Of a DNA stretch of 64,000 nt, positions 38,113 through 48,700 are shown piece by piece (position 1 is the stretch's first letter; every line of letters starts with the position of its first letter). Position numbers and translations under genes: made by a program. The notes beneath the pieces are model-generated. The model searched no databases, had not been told where the DNA came from, and saw nothing but the letters and a program-made list of their open reading frames with translations. The stretch is from Acidobacteriota bacterium (GTDB taxonomy: Bacteria > Acidobacteriota > Blastocatellia > Pyrinomonadales > Pyrinomonadaceae). The stretch lies in NCBI GenBank assembly GCA_020199835.1, contig JAIVJV010000003.1, forward strand, positions 1-64,000, read 5' to 3'.

Positions 38113-39012
38113 TTAGCTCGCCGCCACGACTGACTCAGGACTCTCGTCGCGCGCCACTTCAGTTTCCGTAGCGTTCGCGGTGGTCGTGGATTCGGATTGC
38201 GCCTCCGCGCCGTTGACGGCCTCTTCACCGGGTGCAAACTCAGCCACGGCCGGTGTTCCAGTTGGGCCTGCCGCGCCTTCTGAGTCGTCACTCGGTTCAG
38301 CACTGACTACGCCACCTTCAGTAGCAATTTGATTGCCTTCAACGATGGCGTCAGCAATGCGGGAGGCAAACAGCCGAACGGCCCGCAAGGCGTCATCGTT
38401 TCCGGGAATCACGTAGTCGATTCCTTCGGGAGAACAGTTTGTATCGACGACTGCGACGATCGGGATACCGAGGCGGTTAGCTTCCGCGACCGCGATCTCC
38501 TCTTTCTTGACATCGATGATGAACACGGCATCAGGCAGACGCGACATATTCTTGATGCCCGAGAGGTTTTTGTTAAGACTTTCGCGTTCGCGATCGAGCT
38601 TGATGCGTTCTTTCTTCGTCAGCTTTTCGTAACGGCCGTCGGTCTGCATGCTCTCGAGATCCTTGAGCCGCTTGATTGACTTCTGCACCGTCTGGAAGTT
38701 GGTGAGCAAGCCACCGAGCCAGCGCTGATTCACGAAATACTGGCTGCATTTTTCCGACTCTTCGCGAATCGCGTCCTGGGCCTGTCGCTTGGTGCCGACG
38801 AAAAGAACGGTCCTGCCTTTGTCTTCAGCGATCAGGTTGGTCACGAAGGCGATCGCTTCGCGAAACATACGCTGCGTCTTTTGCAGGTCGATGATGTAAA
38901 TGCCATTGCGCTCGCCGAAGATGTATTCCTTCATCTTTGGATTCCAGCGCCTTACCTGGTGGCCGAAGTGAACACCGGCCTCCAGCAGTTCTTTCATGGT
39001 TACCGAAACCAA
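38113..39012 (-). CDS. rpsB: 30S ribosomal protein S2 with acidic C-terminal extension
   Basis: 299 residues; bacterial S2 is usually about 230-260. The start is probably the TTG at 39012, with AAGGAG eight bases before it; the ATG five codons later lacks a good site. Family blocks: [140 protein letters not shown]. About 60 residues of low-complexity Glu/Ala/Thr/Ser sequence follow from about residue 240. Such tails occur in some S2 proteins and are of unknown use. The about 100-base gap upstream (39013-39109) may hold an own promoter or leader. Confidence 0.97.
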   Translation of the reverse strand: MVSVTMKELLEAGVHFGHQVRRWNPKMKEYIFGERNGIYIIDLQKTQRMFREAIAFVTNLIAEDKGRTVLFVGTKRQAQDAIREESEKCSQYFVNQRWLGGLLTNFQTVQKSIKRLKDLESMQTDGRYEKLTKKERIKLDRERESLNKNLSGIKNMSRLPDAVFIIDVKKEEIAVAEANRLGIPIVAVVDTNCSPEGIDYVIPGNDDALRAVRLFASRIADAIVEGNQIATEGGVVSAEPSDDSEGAAGPTGTPAVAEFAPGEEAVNGAEAQSESTTTANATETEVARDESPESVVAAS

Positions 39013-39109
39013 ACTAGAGTCTCCTTCACGTCAATTGGTTTAATGTACTCGCCGCAGCCACTCGACTTGTCTAAGCAACCAATCGTGCTGCGACAATGGA
39101 TTGGGGAAA

Positions 39110-39502
39110 TTATCGCTTCGAAAACTGGAAACGTTTCCGAGCACCTTTTTGTCCGTACTTTTTGCGTTCCTTGATGCGCGGGTCGCGCGTCACCAGGCCG
39201 GCGTGTTTAAGGGCCGGACGCAGGTCAGCATTGAACTCCAGCAGCGCGCGCGTGATGCCGTGCCGGATCGCTCCTGCCTGTCCCGCAGGTCCGCCGCCGG
39301 CGACGTTGATAACGAGGTCAAACTTCCCGGTCGTCTCAGTCAACTGCAACGGTTGACGAATGATCATCCGCAACGTTTCATTCGGGAAATAACGTTCGAA
39401 GGGTTTTCGGTTTACCTGGACTTCGCCGGCGCCCGGACGCAAATAGACTCGGGCCGTCGCCGATTTGCGCCGTCCCGTTCCGTAATACTGAATTTCAGCC
39501 AC
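39110..39502 (-). CDS. rpsI: 30S ribosomal protein S9
   Basis: 130 residues, the expected size. The N-terminus [20 protein letters not shown] and [20 protein letters not shown], then the [20 protein letters not shown] block and [20 protein letters not shown], are standard. The end [20 protein letters not shown] with FSKR is the basic tail that reaches into the decoding site. It lies 26 bases after the rplM stop codon, the universal L13-S9 pair. Confidence 0.98.
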   Translation of the reverse strand: MAEIQYYGTGRRKSATARVYLRPGAGEVQVNRKPFERYFPNETLRMIIRQPLQLTETTGKFDLVINVAGGGPAGQAGAIRHGITRALLEFNADLRPALKHAGLVTRDPRIKERKKYGQKGARKRFQFSKR

Positions 39503-39528
39503 AGTAATCTTTCCTCTTATCTACTGCT

Positions 39529-39984
39529 TTAATTTTGGTTTGGTTTGTGAGTCGGGTCGAAGGCTTGCGGGCGTTGGGCTGAGTGCGGGTGATCGGCATC
39601 GGCATAAACTTTAAGTTTCTTCGCCATTGCCTTGCCGAGTTTGTTTTTCGGCAGCATGCCCTTAATGGCGAGTTCGAGGACCCGCTCAGGGCGCTTAGCA
39701 ATCATCTCCCTGGCCGTAACCGTTCTCATGCCGCCCGGATAGAGCGTGTGATGACGGTAGAGTTTCTGCTCAACCTTATTTCCCTTGAGGACCGCCTTGC
39801 GGGCGTTGATGACGATCACATGATCGCCGAGGTCCATAAAGGGGGTCCATTCGGGGTTACGCTTACCGGAGAGTAAAGACGCGACTTCCGACGCCAGATG
39901 CCCAACGGTTCGACCGCTCGCATCCACCACGTACCATTTTCGTCTTCCAGCGAGGTCTTTACCGCTGGGGAAGTATGTTGACAT
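39529..39984 (-). CDS. rplM: 50S ribosomal protein L13
   Basis: 151 residues. Typical L13 blocks: [100 protein letters not shown] and [20 protein letters not shown]. It begins the ribosomal operon on the minus strand; a consensus-like promoter lies 43 bases upstream of its start codon. Confidence 0.98.
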   Translation of the reverse strand: MSTYFPSGKDLAGRRKWYVVDASGRTVGHLASEVASLLSGKRNPEWTPFMDLGDHVIVINARKAVLKGNKVEQKLYRHHTLYPGGMRTVTAREMIAKRPERVLELAIKGMLPKNKLGKAMAKKLKVYADADHPHSAQRPQAFDPTHKPNQN

Positions 39985-40026
39985 AGTTAACTATCTCTGT
40001 TTTCAGCGAGTAAAACGCGAACGGCT

Positions 40027-40056
40027 AGAATACAAGCGGCTCGGAAAAGTTGTCAA
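40027..40056 (-). promoter_or_regulatory. Promoter of the rplM-rpsI operon
   Basis: Reading the minus strand, TTGACA (40056-40051) is followed after 18 bases by TATTCT (40032-40027). It lies immediately upstream of rplM and in the right orientation. The -35 box is perfect and the -10 is one or two bases off consensus. Confidence 0.6.
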
Positions 40057-40064
40057 GGCAGACG

Positions 40065-40164
40065 GTTCGCTAGCGAACGCTTTCAGCGTTGCGCTGCCAG
40101 GTTACGTTAAAACCCAGGGTTGGAAACCAACCCTGGGCTCGAATTAGTAAACGCCTTTGGCGTT
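40065..40164. repeat. Cluster of four short palindromes (dispersed-repeat-like)
   Basis: In 100 bases there are GTTCGCTAGCGAAC (40065-40078), AACGCTTTCAGCGTT (40076-40090), an 11-base-stem hairpin (40113-40137) and AACGCCTTTGGCGTT (40150-40164). The density of palindromes looks like a compound extragenic repeat rather than chance. One of them doubles as a terminator. Confidence 0.7.
40107..40137 (-). terminator. Intrinsic terminator after the M48 peptidase gene
   Basis: CCCAGGGTTGG and CCAACCCTGGG form a perfect 11-base stem with a 3-base loop. On the minus strand it is followed by TTTTAACG. It lies 35 bases beyond the stop codon of the M48 peptidase gene, on the strand of that gene. Confidence 0.75.
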
Positions 40165-40171
40165 AACCGAA

Positions 40172-41392
40172 TTACGGTTTGTCCGGCGTCTTGGTCGGCG
40201 TGGCGCCGTCGTTCCGTTTCAACTTCGGCGGCGCGCTGGACTCGGCCGGCTTCTGCTCGCCGTCCGGCGTCGTCGTGTTTGGATCATCCGGCGTCGGATT
40301 ACGCCGTTTCAATGTCGGACGTCCAGGAGCGCCGCCCTCATCAACACCCTGAATCGCTCCCGTCGTCGCGGCACGCGCGTTCGAGAGCCGCAACAACCGG
40401 TTCTTAACCCGCTGAAACTCCGAACTGCTAATCACATACTCTTCGTGCTCGGGGAACCGCGCGGCCAACGCCAACGCTGTAGCCCGGCGATCCGGCGGCG
40501 CCGGATGCGTTGCAAACGCGCGCGAGATGAATCCCGGTTTCTTCTTGTTCTTGGCTTCGAGCTTCTCAAACATCGTTGCCATGGCGCCAGGATCGTAACC
40601 GGCCGCATACATGTACTGGACGCCGAGCTTGTCAGCTTCTTCTTCCGCGCCACGACTGAACTTCATGAAGATACCGAGCAACCCGATACCGGCAGTGTTC
40701 TGATAAATCATTCCGGGAATGCCGCCGATGAATATCGAAGCACCCAACGCTGCATACTCGAGCAAGCTCGCCTTCGCCTGGTTCTCAACCGCGTGCCGCG
40801 CCGCGACGTGCGCGATTTCATGCGCCATCACACCCGCGAGCTCAGCCTCGTTATCAGCGGCGAGCAACAGACCTTTGTTCACGTAGAAGAAACCACCCGG
40901 AAGGGCAAACGCATTAACTTCGTCGGAGTCGATCACTTTGATGGTGAACGGCACCTTCGCGTCGGAATGCAAAACGATGTTCTGACCCACTCTATTGACG
41001 TACTCGGTAATCACCGGGTCGTCAATAAACTTCGCCTGACGATCGACTTCCGCAGCCGCCTCACGTCCCTGCCGCACTTCCTTCTCGGTGCCGCCGGCAA
41101 TCTTGCCGATGAAGCCGCCGTTGATGTTTCGCTTGCCGATCATCGCCGGGTCTTCGTTAGTGGACAGCGGCTTGTTGGACTTCGCCGTCGTAGTGGTCGC
41201 AGCCGGTGACTGGGTCTTCTTCGCCTCGGCCTGCTTCGCATCGGACTTTGCAGGCGTTTGGGTGGCCGTCTTCGTTTGACCGGCCGGTTCGGTTGGTTTC
41301 GTCGCCGTTTGTTGGGCGAGCGAAATAGTCGAACTCCCAAGCAGACACGCGGCCAAAAGGAAAGCACCAGTGGCACGGGAGAAGTTGTTCAT
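40172..41392 (-). CDS. Secreted M48-family zinc metalloprotease (BepA/YfgC-like)
   Basis: 406 residues from the ATG at 41392, which has GGAGG ten bases upstream; the longer open frame crosses the divergent gene. Signal peptide MNNFSRATGAFLLAACLLGS ending about residue 27. A long Lys/Thr/Ala/Pro-rich spacer (about 28-95) precedes the protease. The zinc motif is HEIAH in GVMAHEIAHVAARHAVENQ, with the third ligand region EEEADKLGVQYMYAAGYDPG. QNIVLHSDAKVPFTIKVIDS and ALPGGFFYVNKGLL fit BepA-like periplasmic proteases that help or clear outer-membrane proteins. The C-terminal about 75 residues are a disordered, Thr/Pro-rich tail. An intrinsic terminator follows. Confidence 0.9.
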   Translation of the reverse strand: MNNFSRATGAFLLAACLLGSSTISLAQQTATKPTEPAGQTKTATQTPAKSDAKQAEAKKTQSPAATTTTAKSNKPLSTNEDPAMIGKRNINGGFIGKIAGGTEKEVRQGREAAAEVDRQAKFIDDPVITEYVNRVGQNIVLHSDAKVPFTIKVIDSDEVNAFALPGGFFYVNKGLLLAADNEAELAGVMAHEIAHVAARHAVENQAKASLLEYAALGASIFIGGIPGMIYQNTAGIGLLGIFMKFSRGAEEEADKLGVQYMYAAGYDPGAMATMFEKLEAKNKKKPGFISRAFATHPAPPDRRATALALAARFPEHEEYVISSSEFQRVKNRLLRLSNARAATTGAIQGVDEGGAPGRPTLKRRNPTPDDPNTTTPDGEQKPAESSAPPKLKRNDGATPTKTPDKP

Positions 41393-41537
41393 CTCGAAAA
41401 AACCTCCAAAGTTCGGAAACGACCTGAGGGTGGGGTCAATGACGTTGTTTTCGCTAAATTCAGACGCGCAGTCTATGATGACATGTCTCGCCGCCAGGGT
41501 TGCGCGCTTGATTGGGGTTGACGGCTTAAATATACGC

Positions 41538-42419
41538 ATGCCCGACAGGAAAATAAAGGAAAAGTCGCGAGCCTCAATCGACGTCTCGATCATCGGCGCG
41601 GGGCGGCTCGGAACCACGCTTGCCATTGCTCTTGAAGCCCGCGGTTATCGAATCCGATCATTGGTTGCGCGCCGGGTTGAAAACGCCCGCAAAGCCGCCG
41701 CGCACTTGGATGCCGAAGCCGCAGTGTTAGCTGCGCGCCAAATTGGTTCGCTGCCGCAGGCAGATCTGGTTTTGATTACCACCCCGGACGATCAAATTGC
41801 GAACGTCGCGACAAAACTCAGCGCACTAAACCCCGGTCACAAACCGGTGGTACTCCACACGAGCGGGGCCCTGTCATCCGAAATTCTCTCGCCGCTTCGC
41901 GAGCGCGGCTGGAGCACCGGTTCGATCCATCCACTGATCTCCGTCACCGACCCGCAAACGCCGCTCGAAGGCGCGTTCTGGTGCGTTGAAGGCGAGCCGC
42001 GCGCAGTCCGCCTGGCGAAAACCATCGTGCGCGATCTCGGCGGCACGAGCTTCTCGATAAACTCTGCGGAGAAACCGCTTTATCACGCTGCTGCGGTGAT
42101 GACCGCCGGCAACGTCACGGCCCTCTTCGACGTCGCGTTGGAAATGCTCGTGGCGTGTGGCTTGACGCGCAAAACCGCCCGACAGATCCTCCAGCCTTTG
42201 CTGGCGAGCACGGTCCACAATCTGGAAACAAAGGATCCGGCCCACGCGCTCACCGGATCATTCGCGCGCGGCGACGTCGAAACCGTGAAGCGCCACCTCG
42301 CCGCGCTCAAGGACCACAACCTCGCTGAAGCGCTCGACCTTTACTGCCGTCTCGGCAAACGGTCCATAAAGCTGACGAAGAAGCAGACGCGGATTACACA
42401 GATTCTTGACGGATGTTAA
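41538..42419 (+). CDS. Rossmann-fold dehydrogenase-like protein (DUF2520)
   Basis: 293 residues from MPDRKIKEKSRASID; the frame is open further upstream but overlaps the divergent M48 gene and has no homologous content there. The N-terminal NAD(P) fold starts with VSIIGAGRLGTTLAIALEAR, followed by the basic RSLVARRVENARKAA that would favour NADP. ADLVLITTPDDQIANVATKL and VVLHTSGALSSEILSPLRER with GSIHPLISVTDPQTPLEGAF are the DUF2520 hallmarks; the C-terminal helical domain (AAVMTAGNVTALFDVALEML) resembles pyrroline-5-carboxylate or ketopantoate reductases. Substrate unknown. It ends 10 bases before the malic enzyme gene on the same strand. Confidence 0.85.
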   Translation: MPDRKIKEKSRASIDVSIIGAGRLGTTLAIALEARGYRIRSLVARRVENARKAAAHLDAEAAVLAARQIGSLPQADLVLITTPDDQIANVATKLSALNPGHKPVVLHTSGALSSEILSPLRERGWSTGSIHPLISVTDPQTPLEGAFWCVEGEPRAVRLAKTIVRDLGGTSFSINSAEKPLYHAAAVMTAGNVTALFDVALEMLVACGLTRKTARQILQPLLASTVHNLETKDPAHALTGSFARGDVETVKRHLAALKDHNLAEALDLYCRLGKRSIKLTKKQTRITQILDGC

Positions 42420-42429
42420 AGTTTAAGGC

Positions 42430-43860
42430 ATGCAACCGACACCCAGCGCGAGTTACAGTCTGACCCTGCGCGTCAAGCTTTCGTCCCGCGCGGGTTCACT
42501 CGGAGAACTCACGACCGCGATTGGTCGAGCCGGCGGCGACATCGGCGCGATCGACATCGTCACTGTCGGCAACAACTACATCATTCGCGACCTCACCGTG
42601 GCTTCGGCTTCAAGCACACACGGCGAACAGATCGTCCAGGCAGTCAAAGACATCGACGGTGTCGAGCTCATACAAGTTTCGGATCCGACGTTTCTCATGC
42701 ACCTTGGCGGGAAGATTGAGGTCGTCTCGAAGACGCCGTTGAAAACCCGCGCCGATCTCTCGATGGCCTACACACCCGGGGTCGCGCGCATCTGCGACGC
42801 GATCACCAAAGATCCGGATAAGGCTTTCACGTTAACGATCAAGAAGAACACGGTCGCCGTGGTGACTGACGGCACGGCAGTGCTCGGACTCGGCGACATT
42901 GGGCCAGCCGCGGCGATGCCGGTGATGGAAGGTAAGGCGATGTTGTTCAAAGAGTTCGCCGGCGTCGACGCTTTTCCGATCTGTTTGAACACAAAAGATC
43001 CCGATGAGATCGTGCGCACGGTGAAAGCAATCTCCACGGCGTTTGGCGGCATTAACCTCGAAGACATTTCGGCGCCGCGCTGCTTCGAGATCGAAGACCG
43101 GCTCAAAGAAGAGCTCGACATTCCCGTCTTTCACGACGATCAGCACGGCACCGGCGTCGTCGTTCTCGCCGCATTGATCAATGCGCTGAAGATCGTCGGC
43201 AAGCAAATAGACCAGCTCAAAGTGGTCGTGAACGGCGTCGGAGCTGCCGGTGTCGCCTGCTCGAAGATCATCATGGCCGCCGGCGTGACGAACATCGTCG
43301 GCTGCGATCAGAGCGGCGCGATTTACCGCGGCCGCAAGGAAAACATGAACTGGCTCAAGGATTGGTACGCGCAAAACACGAATCCAAATGACGAGCGCGG
43401 AACTGTTCACGACGTCATCAAAGGCGCGGACGTGTTTCTCGGATTGTCAGTGCCGGGCGTGATCAACGAGCAGGACGTGCAGAATATGGCCGGCAAGCCC
43501 ATCGTGTTTGCGATGGCGAATCCGACGCCGGAGATCATGCCCGAGGATGCGGCGCCCTACGTCGCGGTGATGGCGACCGGCAGATCCGACTATCCGAACC
43601 AGATCAACAACGTGCTTTGTTTTCCCGGAATCTTTCGTGGCGCACTCGCTTGCCGCGCCGCGCGCATCAACGAAGAAATGAAACTCGCAGCCGCAAACGC
43701 CATCGCCGGAATCATCAGCGACGCGGAACTGCATCCCGAGTACATCGTTCCTTCGGTGTTTGATAAACGCGTGGCGGAGGCAGTAGCGAATGAAGTCGAG
43801 GCAGCGGCTTACCGCACGGGCGTCGCGCGTCGCGCAAGCGGTGTCACCGAGACGATGTGA
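42430..43860 (+). CDS. NAD(P)-dependent malic enzyme with N-terminal ACT domain
   Basis: 476 residues. Residues about 8-85 form an ACT domain (LRVKLSSRAGSLGELTTAIG, RAGGDIGAIDIVTVGNNYII), probably a regulatory site. From about 90 it is a small bacterial malic enzyme, turning malate into pyruvate and CO2: LSMAYTPGVARICDAI, AVVTDGTAVLGLGDIGPAAA, PVMEGKAMLFKEFAGVDAFP, LEDISAPRCFEIEDRL, FHDDQHGTGVVVLAALINAL, the NAD fold KVVVNGVGAAGVACSKIIMA and IVFAMANPTPEIMPEDA. The family also supplies pyruvate and reducing power. The end overlaps the tail-to-tail YpdA gene by 17 bases. Confidence 0.95.
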   Translation: MQPTPSASYSLTLRVKLSSRAGSLGELTTAIGRAGGDIGAIDIVTVGNNYIIRDLTVASASSTHGEQIVQAVKDIDGVELIQVSDPTFLMHLGGKIEVVSKTPLKTRADLSMAYTPGVARICDAITKDPDKAFTLTIKKNTVAVVTDGTAVLGLGDIGPAAAMPVMEGKAMLFKEFAGVDAFPICLNTKDPDEIVRTVKAISTAFGGINLEDISAPRCFEIEDRLKEELDIPVFHDDQHGTGVVVLAALINALKIVGKQIDQLKVVVNGVGAAGVACSKIIMAAGVTNIVGCDQSGAIYRGRKENMNWLKDWYAQNTNPNDERGTVHDVIKGADVFLGLSVPGVINEQDVQNMAGKPIVFAMANPTPEIMPEDAAPYVAVMATGRSDYPNQINNVLCFPGIFRGALACRAARINEEMKLAAANAIAGIISDAELHPEYIVPSVFDKRVAEAVANEVEAAAYRTGVARRASGVTETM

Positions 43861-44833
43861 GCGCGAGATCTTTCGCGATTAGCGGCACGATTTGGCGCGG
43901 AACGTCGATCGCTGCTTTGATGTGACGCGCGTGAGTGAAATGGCCGGCGACGTAAACGCCGCGCACGTTCGTTTCGTAAGTTTCCGGATCGTAAACGGGC
44001 ACTTCCGTCAGCTTTCCCGCTTCTGTTCTCACGCCAAGACTCTTCAGCATCGTTAGATCAGCCTCACTTCCTACAAGGACGAACACAACATCGTTCGCCA
44101 GCGTCAGTGACTCACCGGTGTCCGTCGTCAACCTGACTGCATCTTCCGTGATCTCGTCAATCTGTTTGGAAAGCACAACGTTGAGACGCCCGGCGGTGAC
44201 TTCTGCTTCGAGCGGCGTTCGCACCCAGTGTTTCATCGCGCCGGCTTTCGGATCGCGGTTCTCCCAATCTTCGCGCCAGATCGCGAGGGTCGTGCGCGCG
44301 CCTTCTTCGGAAAGAAACAATGCGGCCTCGGCAGCGCTATTGCCACCGCCAACGACGAGCGCGTCTTTGCGAACGTAAGCATACGGCTCGACAAACAGGT
44401 GATGAACCTTCTCCAGCTCTTCGCCGGGAACGTTCAAACGCCGCGGAATGTCCATCGCGCCGATCGCAAACAGCACGCGCGCGGCGTGATACTCGGCGCA
44501 ATTCGTCGTGATGTAAAAACCCTGTTCGATATCACCGCTCACGTCAACGACGCGTTCCGCCGTGTTGATGTTCAGATCGCGCTCGAGAACGAAGTGAATG
44601 TAGTGTGACAGCAACTCCTCGCGGGTCGGTTTTTCCCGCAACGGTTTCAACGTGCCTTCGCGCATCTCGAGTTCGTTCGGCGTCGAGAACAACGCGCGGC
44701 CCACTGGATACTGCCGGATCGTGTTCGCGATCGTTCCTTTCTCGAGCACCAGATAGTCGAGACCAGCATCGGCCGCCGCGTCTGCTGCCGAAAGCCCTGC
44801 CGGCCCGGCGCCGATGATCACCAGATCCAACAT
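43844..44833 (-). CDS. YpdA-like FAD-dependent disulfide reductase
   Basis: 329 residues. Two nucleotide-binding motifs: LDLVIIGAGPAGLSAADAAA (FAD) near the start and VVGGGNSAAEAALFLSEEGA (NADPH) at about 165. QYPVGRALFSTPNELEMREG and REKPTREELLSHYIHFVLER, with the later VFVLVGSEADLTMLKSLGV, fit the YpdA group, which in Firmicutes reduces bacillithiol disulfide. A redox Cys pair of the thioredoxin reductase type (CxxC) is absent, as in YpdA. The bacillithiol-synthesis gene bshC lies 11 kb away, which supports a thiol-redox role here. Its ATG directly follows the stop codon of the PhzF gene (TAG-ATG). Confidence 0.85.
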   Translation of the reverse strand: MLDLVIIGAGPAGLSAADAAADAGLDYLVLEKGTIANTIRQYPVGRALFSTPNELEMREGTLKPLREKPTREELLSHYIHFVLERDLNINTAERVVDVSGDIEQGFYITTNCAEYHAARVLFAIGAMDIPRRLNVPGEELEKVHHLFVEPYAYVRKDALVVGGGNSAAEAALFLSEEGARTTLAIWREDWENRDPKAGAMKHWVRTPLEAEVTAGRLNVVLSKQIDEITEDAVRLTTDTGESLTLANDVVFVLVGSEADLTMLKSLGVRTEAGKLTEVPVYDPETYETNVRGVYVAGHFTHARHIKAAIDVPRQIVPLIAKDLALTSSR

Positions 44834-45772
44834 CTAAAACACAACCTCGCCTCGCGCCACCAACACTGCCGATCCACCAACTTTCACTTCTTCAACATTG
44901 CCCGCGCGCCCCTTCACGTCGAGATTGATGCGGCTCGGACGATGAATAAAGTCGCCCTGTTCAATCACAAACTTATAACGACCATCTTCGGGTTCGAGGC
45001 TCAACGCGCCGTGATGAACCAGGTACGCGCCGAGCGCTCCGCACGCGCTGCCTGTCGCCGGATCCTCCGGAATATTGTCGGCGGGCGCAAAGAATCGCGC
45101 GTGCGCGCGTGACGCACCCACTTCAAACGTCTCACGCGTGAACGCATGACAACCCGTTGCACCGCGGCGCGTGTAGATCTCCGCGAGCAACGACGTATTG
45201 ATACGACAGTCGCGCAAGTCAGCGAGCGAGCGAATCGGCACTGCGAGACAAGACAAACCGGTCGTGATCGTTTGGATCGGCAAACTCTCGTCCAGGTCTT
45301 CGCGGTTGAGTCCCAAAGCGTGCGCGAGCTCTGCTTGTTCGTGGCTGTCGTCGAGCGCTTCGAGAATCTGAAACTTGCCTTGCGTCATCACGACCTGCAC
45401 CGGCTTTCCGTCGTTAAACTCGATATCGACGGGCAACACGCCGATGCCGACTTCGTGGTGAATGCGTTGCCAACCACTGCCGCCGTCGGGTGGTTGGACC
45501 AGGCCTTCGCCTGTGAGTCCGGCCCACGTGCCGACGATTGGATGGCCCGCAAACGGGATTTCACGCATCGGCGTGAAGATGCGCAGCCGCCGCAGCACGT
45601 TTTCTTTTTCAGATTTGAGAACGAAAACGGTCTCCGACAGATTCATCTCGCGCGCAATCTGCATCATCTTTTCGTCGCTGATCTCTTCAGCTTCGGGAAA
45701 TACCGCGAGCGGGTTGCCGCAAAACGCCTTGTCGGTGAAAACGTCCAATTGCAGAAAACGATGAGCGTGCAT
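44834..45772 (-). CDS. PhzF-family isomerase/epimerase-like protein
   Basis: 312 residues. The PhzF fold (two diaminopimelate-epimerase-like halves) is clear: LQLDVFTDKAFCGNPLAVFP at the start, MMQIAREMNLSETVFVLKSE with the conserved catalytic-site Glu, IFTPMREIPFAGHPIVGTWA, and in the second half ARFFAPADNIPEDPATGSAC with GALGAYLVHHGAL. Most such proteins have unknown substrates; only a few act in phenazine synthesis, so the name should not be read as evidence for phenazines. It is co-directional with the YpdA-like gene and abuts it. Confidence 0.9.
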   Translation of the reverse strand: MHAHRFLQLDVFTDKAFCGNPLAVFPEAEEISDEKMMQIAREMNLSETVFVLKSEKENVLRRLRIFTPMREIPFAGHPIVGTWAGLTGEGLVQPPDGGSGWQRIHHEVGIGVLPVDIEFNDGKPVQVVMTQGKFQILEALDDSHEQAELAHALGLNREDLDESLPIQTITTGLSCLAVPIRSLADLRDCRINTSLLAEIYTRRGATGCHAFTRETFEVGASRAHARFFAPADNIPEDPATGSACGALGAYLVHHGALSLEPEDGRYKFVIEQGDFIHRPSRINLDVKGRAGNVEEVKVGGSAVLVARGEVVF

Positions 45773-45787
45773 GGTTGTACCTGTTGA

Positions 45788-48700
45788 TTAGCTTTTCTTG
45801 AAAAACGCCTTCAGGTCTTTGCGAATCGACCAGAAGAAAACTGTGACGACGATCAGGATCAATAGTACACGCCAGAGGGTCTTCAAGTTCAAGCCGATGT
45901 CATGTTCGGTCATGGAAAAAGTTCTGACGGTCCAGATCAAGTTCCAGCCGGTATCGCCGCCTAACATCGCCGATACCGCAAAGCCGCCGAGCACTATCAG
46001 CGTCACCAAAACCGCAACTCCGATCGCTTTGCTGAGATTGATCCAGCGGTTCTGGCTCTGAATCAGGTCGCGCAGCAGCACCACCGCGAGATGAACGGCC
46101 GCCGTGATACCAAACGCCGTCAACGCAAACTGCTGCACTTCCTTCGCCAGTAACAACGTGCTGCCAACGATAAGCAACACTTCCAGAAAGTAGACGAGTT
46201 TCAGCCAGTGACGAAAGATCAGGTCGGGAAAACTCCGCGGCACCGCAACTTCCACGAGGGACCAGAAAATCTTCCCGAGTCGCACAATCCACACGGAGTA
46301 CTTGTTATTAATCCCGCGTTTCCGCGACATCGAGTCGAGAATCTTTCCGATCACCGTCGTCGCGCGCGCCGCCGAACGCAACGCAGTCTCCGGTTCCAGC
46401 TTGCTGCGGACGCGGAAGTTGTCTTCGTAGTACTGCCGCAGCTTGGTCGGATCGATCAAATCCTTCAGGCGCTGCTGCAGCTGCGGATCGCTCGCGCTGT
46501 TATCGATCAGCCGGCGAATGAAACCGTCAAGCTGGTTCGACTCGGATTTGCGAGTTCGGGTGCGCATCCACGACTCCGCTAACAACGCATATCGTTCCTG
46601 TTCACCCATGACCTCGATTGTCTCGCAAATGATCTGCGCTTGCGCTTCCCCGATGAGCTGTTTGCGCAACGGATGATGCGGCAAGAGCGCGGAGACGACT
46701 CGTTCGGCGCCGTCAAGCCGTCCCCATAGAATGTCGTTCTGCCGCCACTGTCGCGCGAGAAATGCACCGAAGTGGCCCAACGCAGATCCGGCGAGTTTGT
46801 GGCAACCAGTCTCGCGTTCATCGATCAATTGCTTCGCATCTTCCGGACTGATGCGAATGATGTCGATCGTGTCTGCTTCGCCGACGCCGGTTTCGAACAA
46901 GATGGGGTACGTCAGCAGATCGTAGTCTTCGTAGTTATGGTAGTAGTGGGCCAGCGCCTGGCGCGCGATCCAAATGACGCTGTCGATGTCCGGGTCGTCG
47001 GAAACCGGATTGGTGTTCTCCGCTGAAAACAACGCGATGCTTCTCTTTTCGGCGTCGCCCTTGGCGTCCAGCACGTTGTCTTTAAGTGCCTCGGCCGTGC
47101 GCAGAAACTGCTCGACGATGTGCTTGTTTTCAGGACGTTTCAAAAACTCCTCAGTCCTGAAGTTGCAATCTTCTTCCGGCGAGCCGGCGCGATAGGAACG
47201 CGCAGTTCCGTCTGATTTGCCGAGGAAGTAGTCGATCACGACCGACGGGGAATCGGGGTTGGCCGCCAGGTTTCTCACTGACGCGTCGATCTGGTCCATC
47301 AGCGTGCGCACGTGCGCTTTGACTGGACTGACGTTCGCGGCTGCCGGTTGACCGTTCGTTGCGGGCTGGCCGTTCGAAGCTGCTGCCTCGCCGTCTTTCT
47401 TTTGGGCAGCGTGACGTGAACGAAGCGAGCGGCCTGCGCGGCGCAAGTCGACGAAGAGCTCGTTCAGCGTTCGCTTGAAACGCAAAATTTCTTCCTGAAA
47501 AGCTTCTTCCTCCGCTTCCGTGAACTTCCGTTGGTCCAGATCTATGTTGAATCCTTTCGCGATGATCTTGACGAGCGTCAACGCGTTTGGATCGAGCCGG
47601 TGCAACGCGTCTGCTTTGTTTCGCAGGTAGTTGATGCGTCGCAGCGGGTAAGAAAGATCAAACTCGTACAGGAAACGATTAGCCGTCGGCATCTTCTCCT
47701 GCTCGGGCGTGAGTCGATGTTCGACGTAAGTCTGCACGCGCCACGCGCGCACCATCGCCCGCACGATAATGAAGTAGTCGGAGTTTTCATCGAAGCCGGC
47801 GACACGTGCGATCAATTTCGCGATCTGATCGGTGACGGCCGAGATTCGCAAGCGGTGGTAGCCGGCGTATGCACGACCTTTGCGCTTGATCATATCGGCG
47901 AGATCGAGCTCGCCGACCTCTTCCTCGCAGAGATGTTCGCGAGCCCAAAGCTCGGACGTTGACGGCGCTGCGAGCGCGCCGAGTTCTTTCCACTGATCGT
48001 ATTCGGTTGCGGGCAGCTTCTTCGATATCTGCATACGCACCGCTTCTTCATCGCGATCGACACCGTTCGTGATCGAGTTCACGCGATCGATCAAGCGGTT
48101 GCGGTCTTTCACACGCTCGAGGTCTTCGCGAATCGTTTCGTAGCGCGGCAACGTCAGCAGTGCCGACATCACGTTCTCGATCGCATCGGGCTTGTCTTCG
48201 CGTTCGACGTCGTCTTCGGGATGCTCCGGTGACGGCTCGATGTAGATCAGTTTGCGATCCACCGGAACGTCGGCGTTGCGATTCATCAGTGCTTCGGTCG
48301 CGTAGGAGAAGGGCTTGTTATCGAGATAACCGCCGTCGCCGAAAGAGCGGTTCGCAAACTTAACCGTAGAGACTCCGCGCGGGTCGAGATAGTCGCGATA
48401 AAACCGTTGCCACGCTTTGCTGTCCGAAGTGCAGGGAGCGTTTTTGTACCTCGGCATCCGGCGCAGGACCGCGTCCGCGTCAGTGAGACACATCGGTTCG
48501 AACGCAAATGGAAAAGACGAGGTGCAGCGTGCGGCGAAAGCGAGAAACGGGTTGTAAGCCAGGTGAAAATCGTTGCGCGTGTCTTCGCCGCTGACGCTCG
48601 GTTCCGAGTAAAGGAAGTGCATCACGTTGCGGTGGCGGCGTTCGTAGACGAGATCGTCGGAAAGCCGGATCGGCAACACGACGCCTTGCAGATCGGTGGA

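Noticed and set aside
44834..45772. Phenazine biosynthesis
   Set aside because: PhzF-family proteins are widespread and no other phz gene is present.
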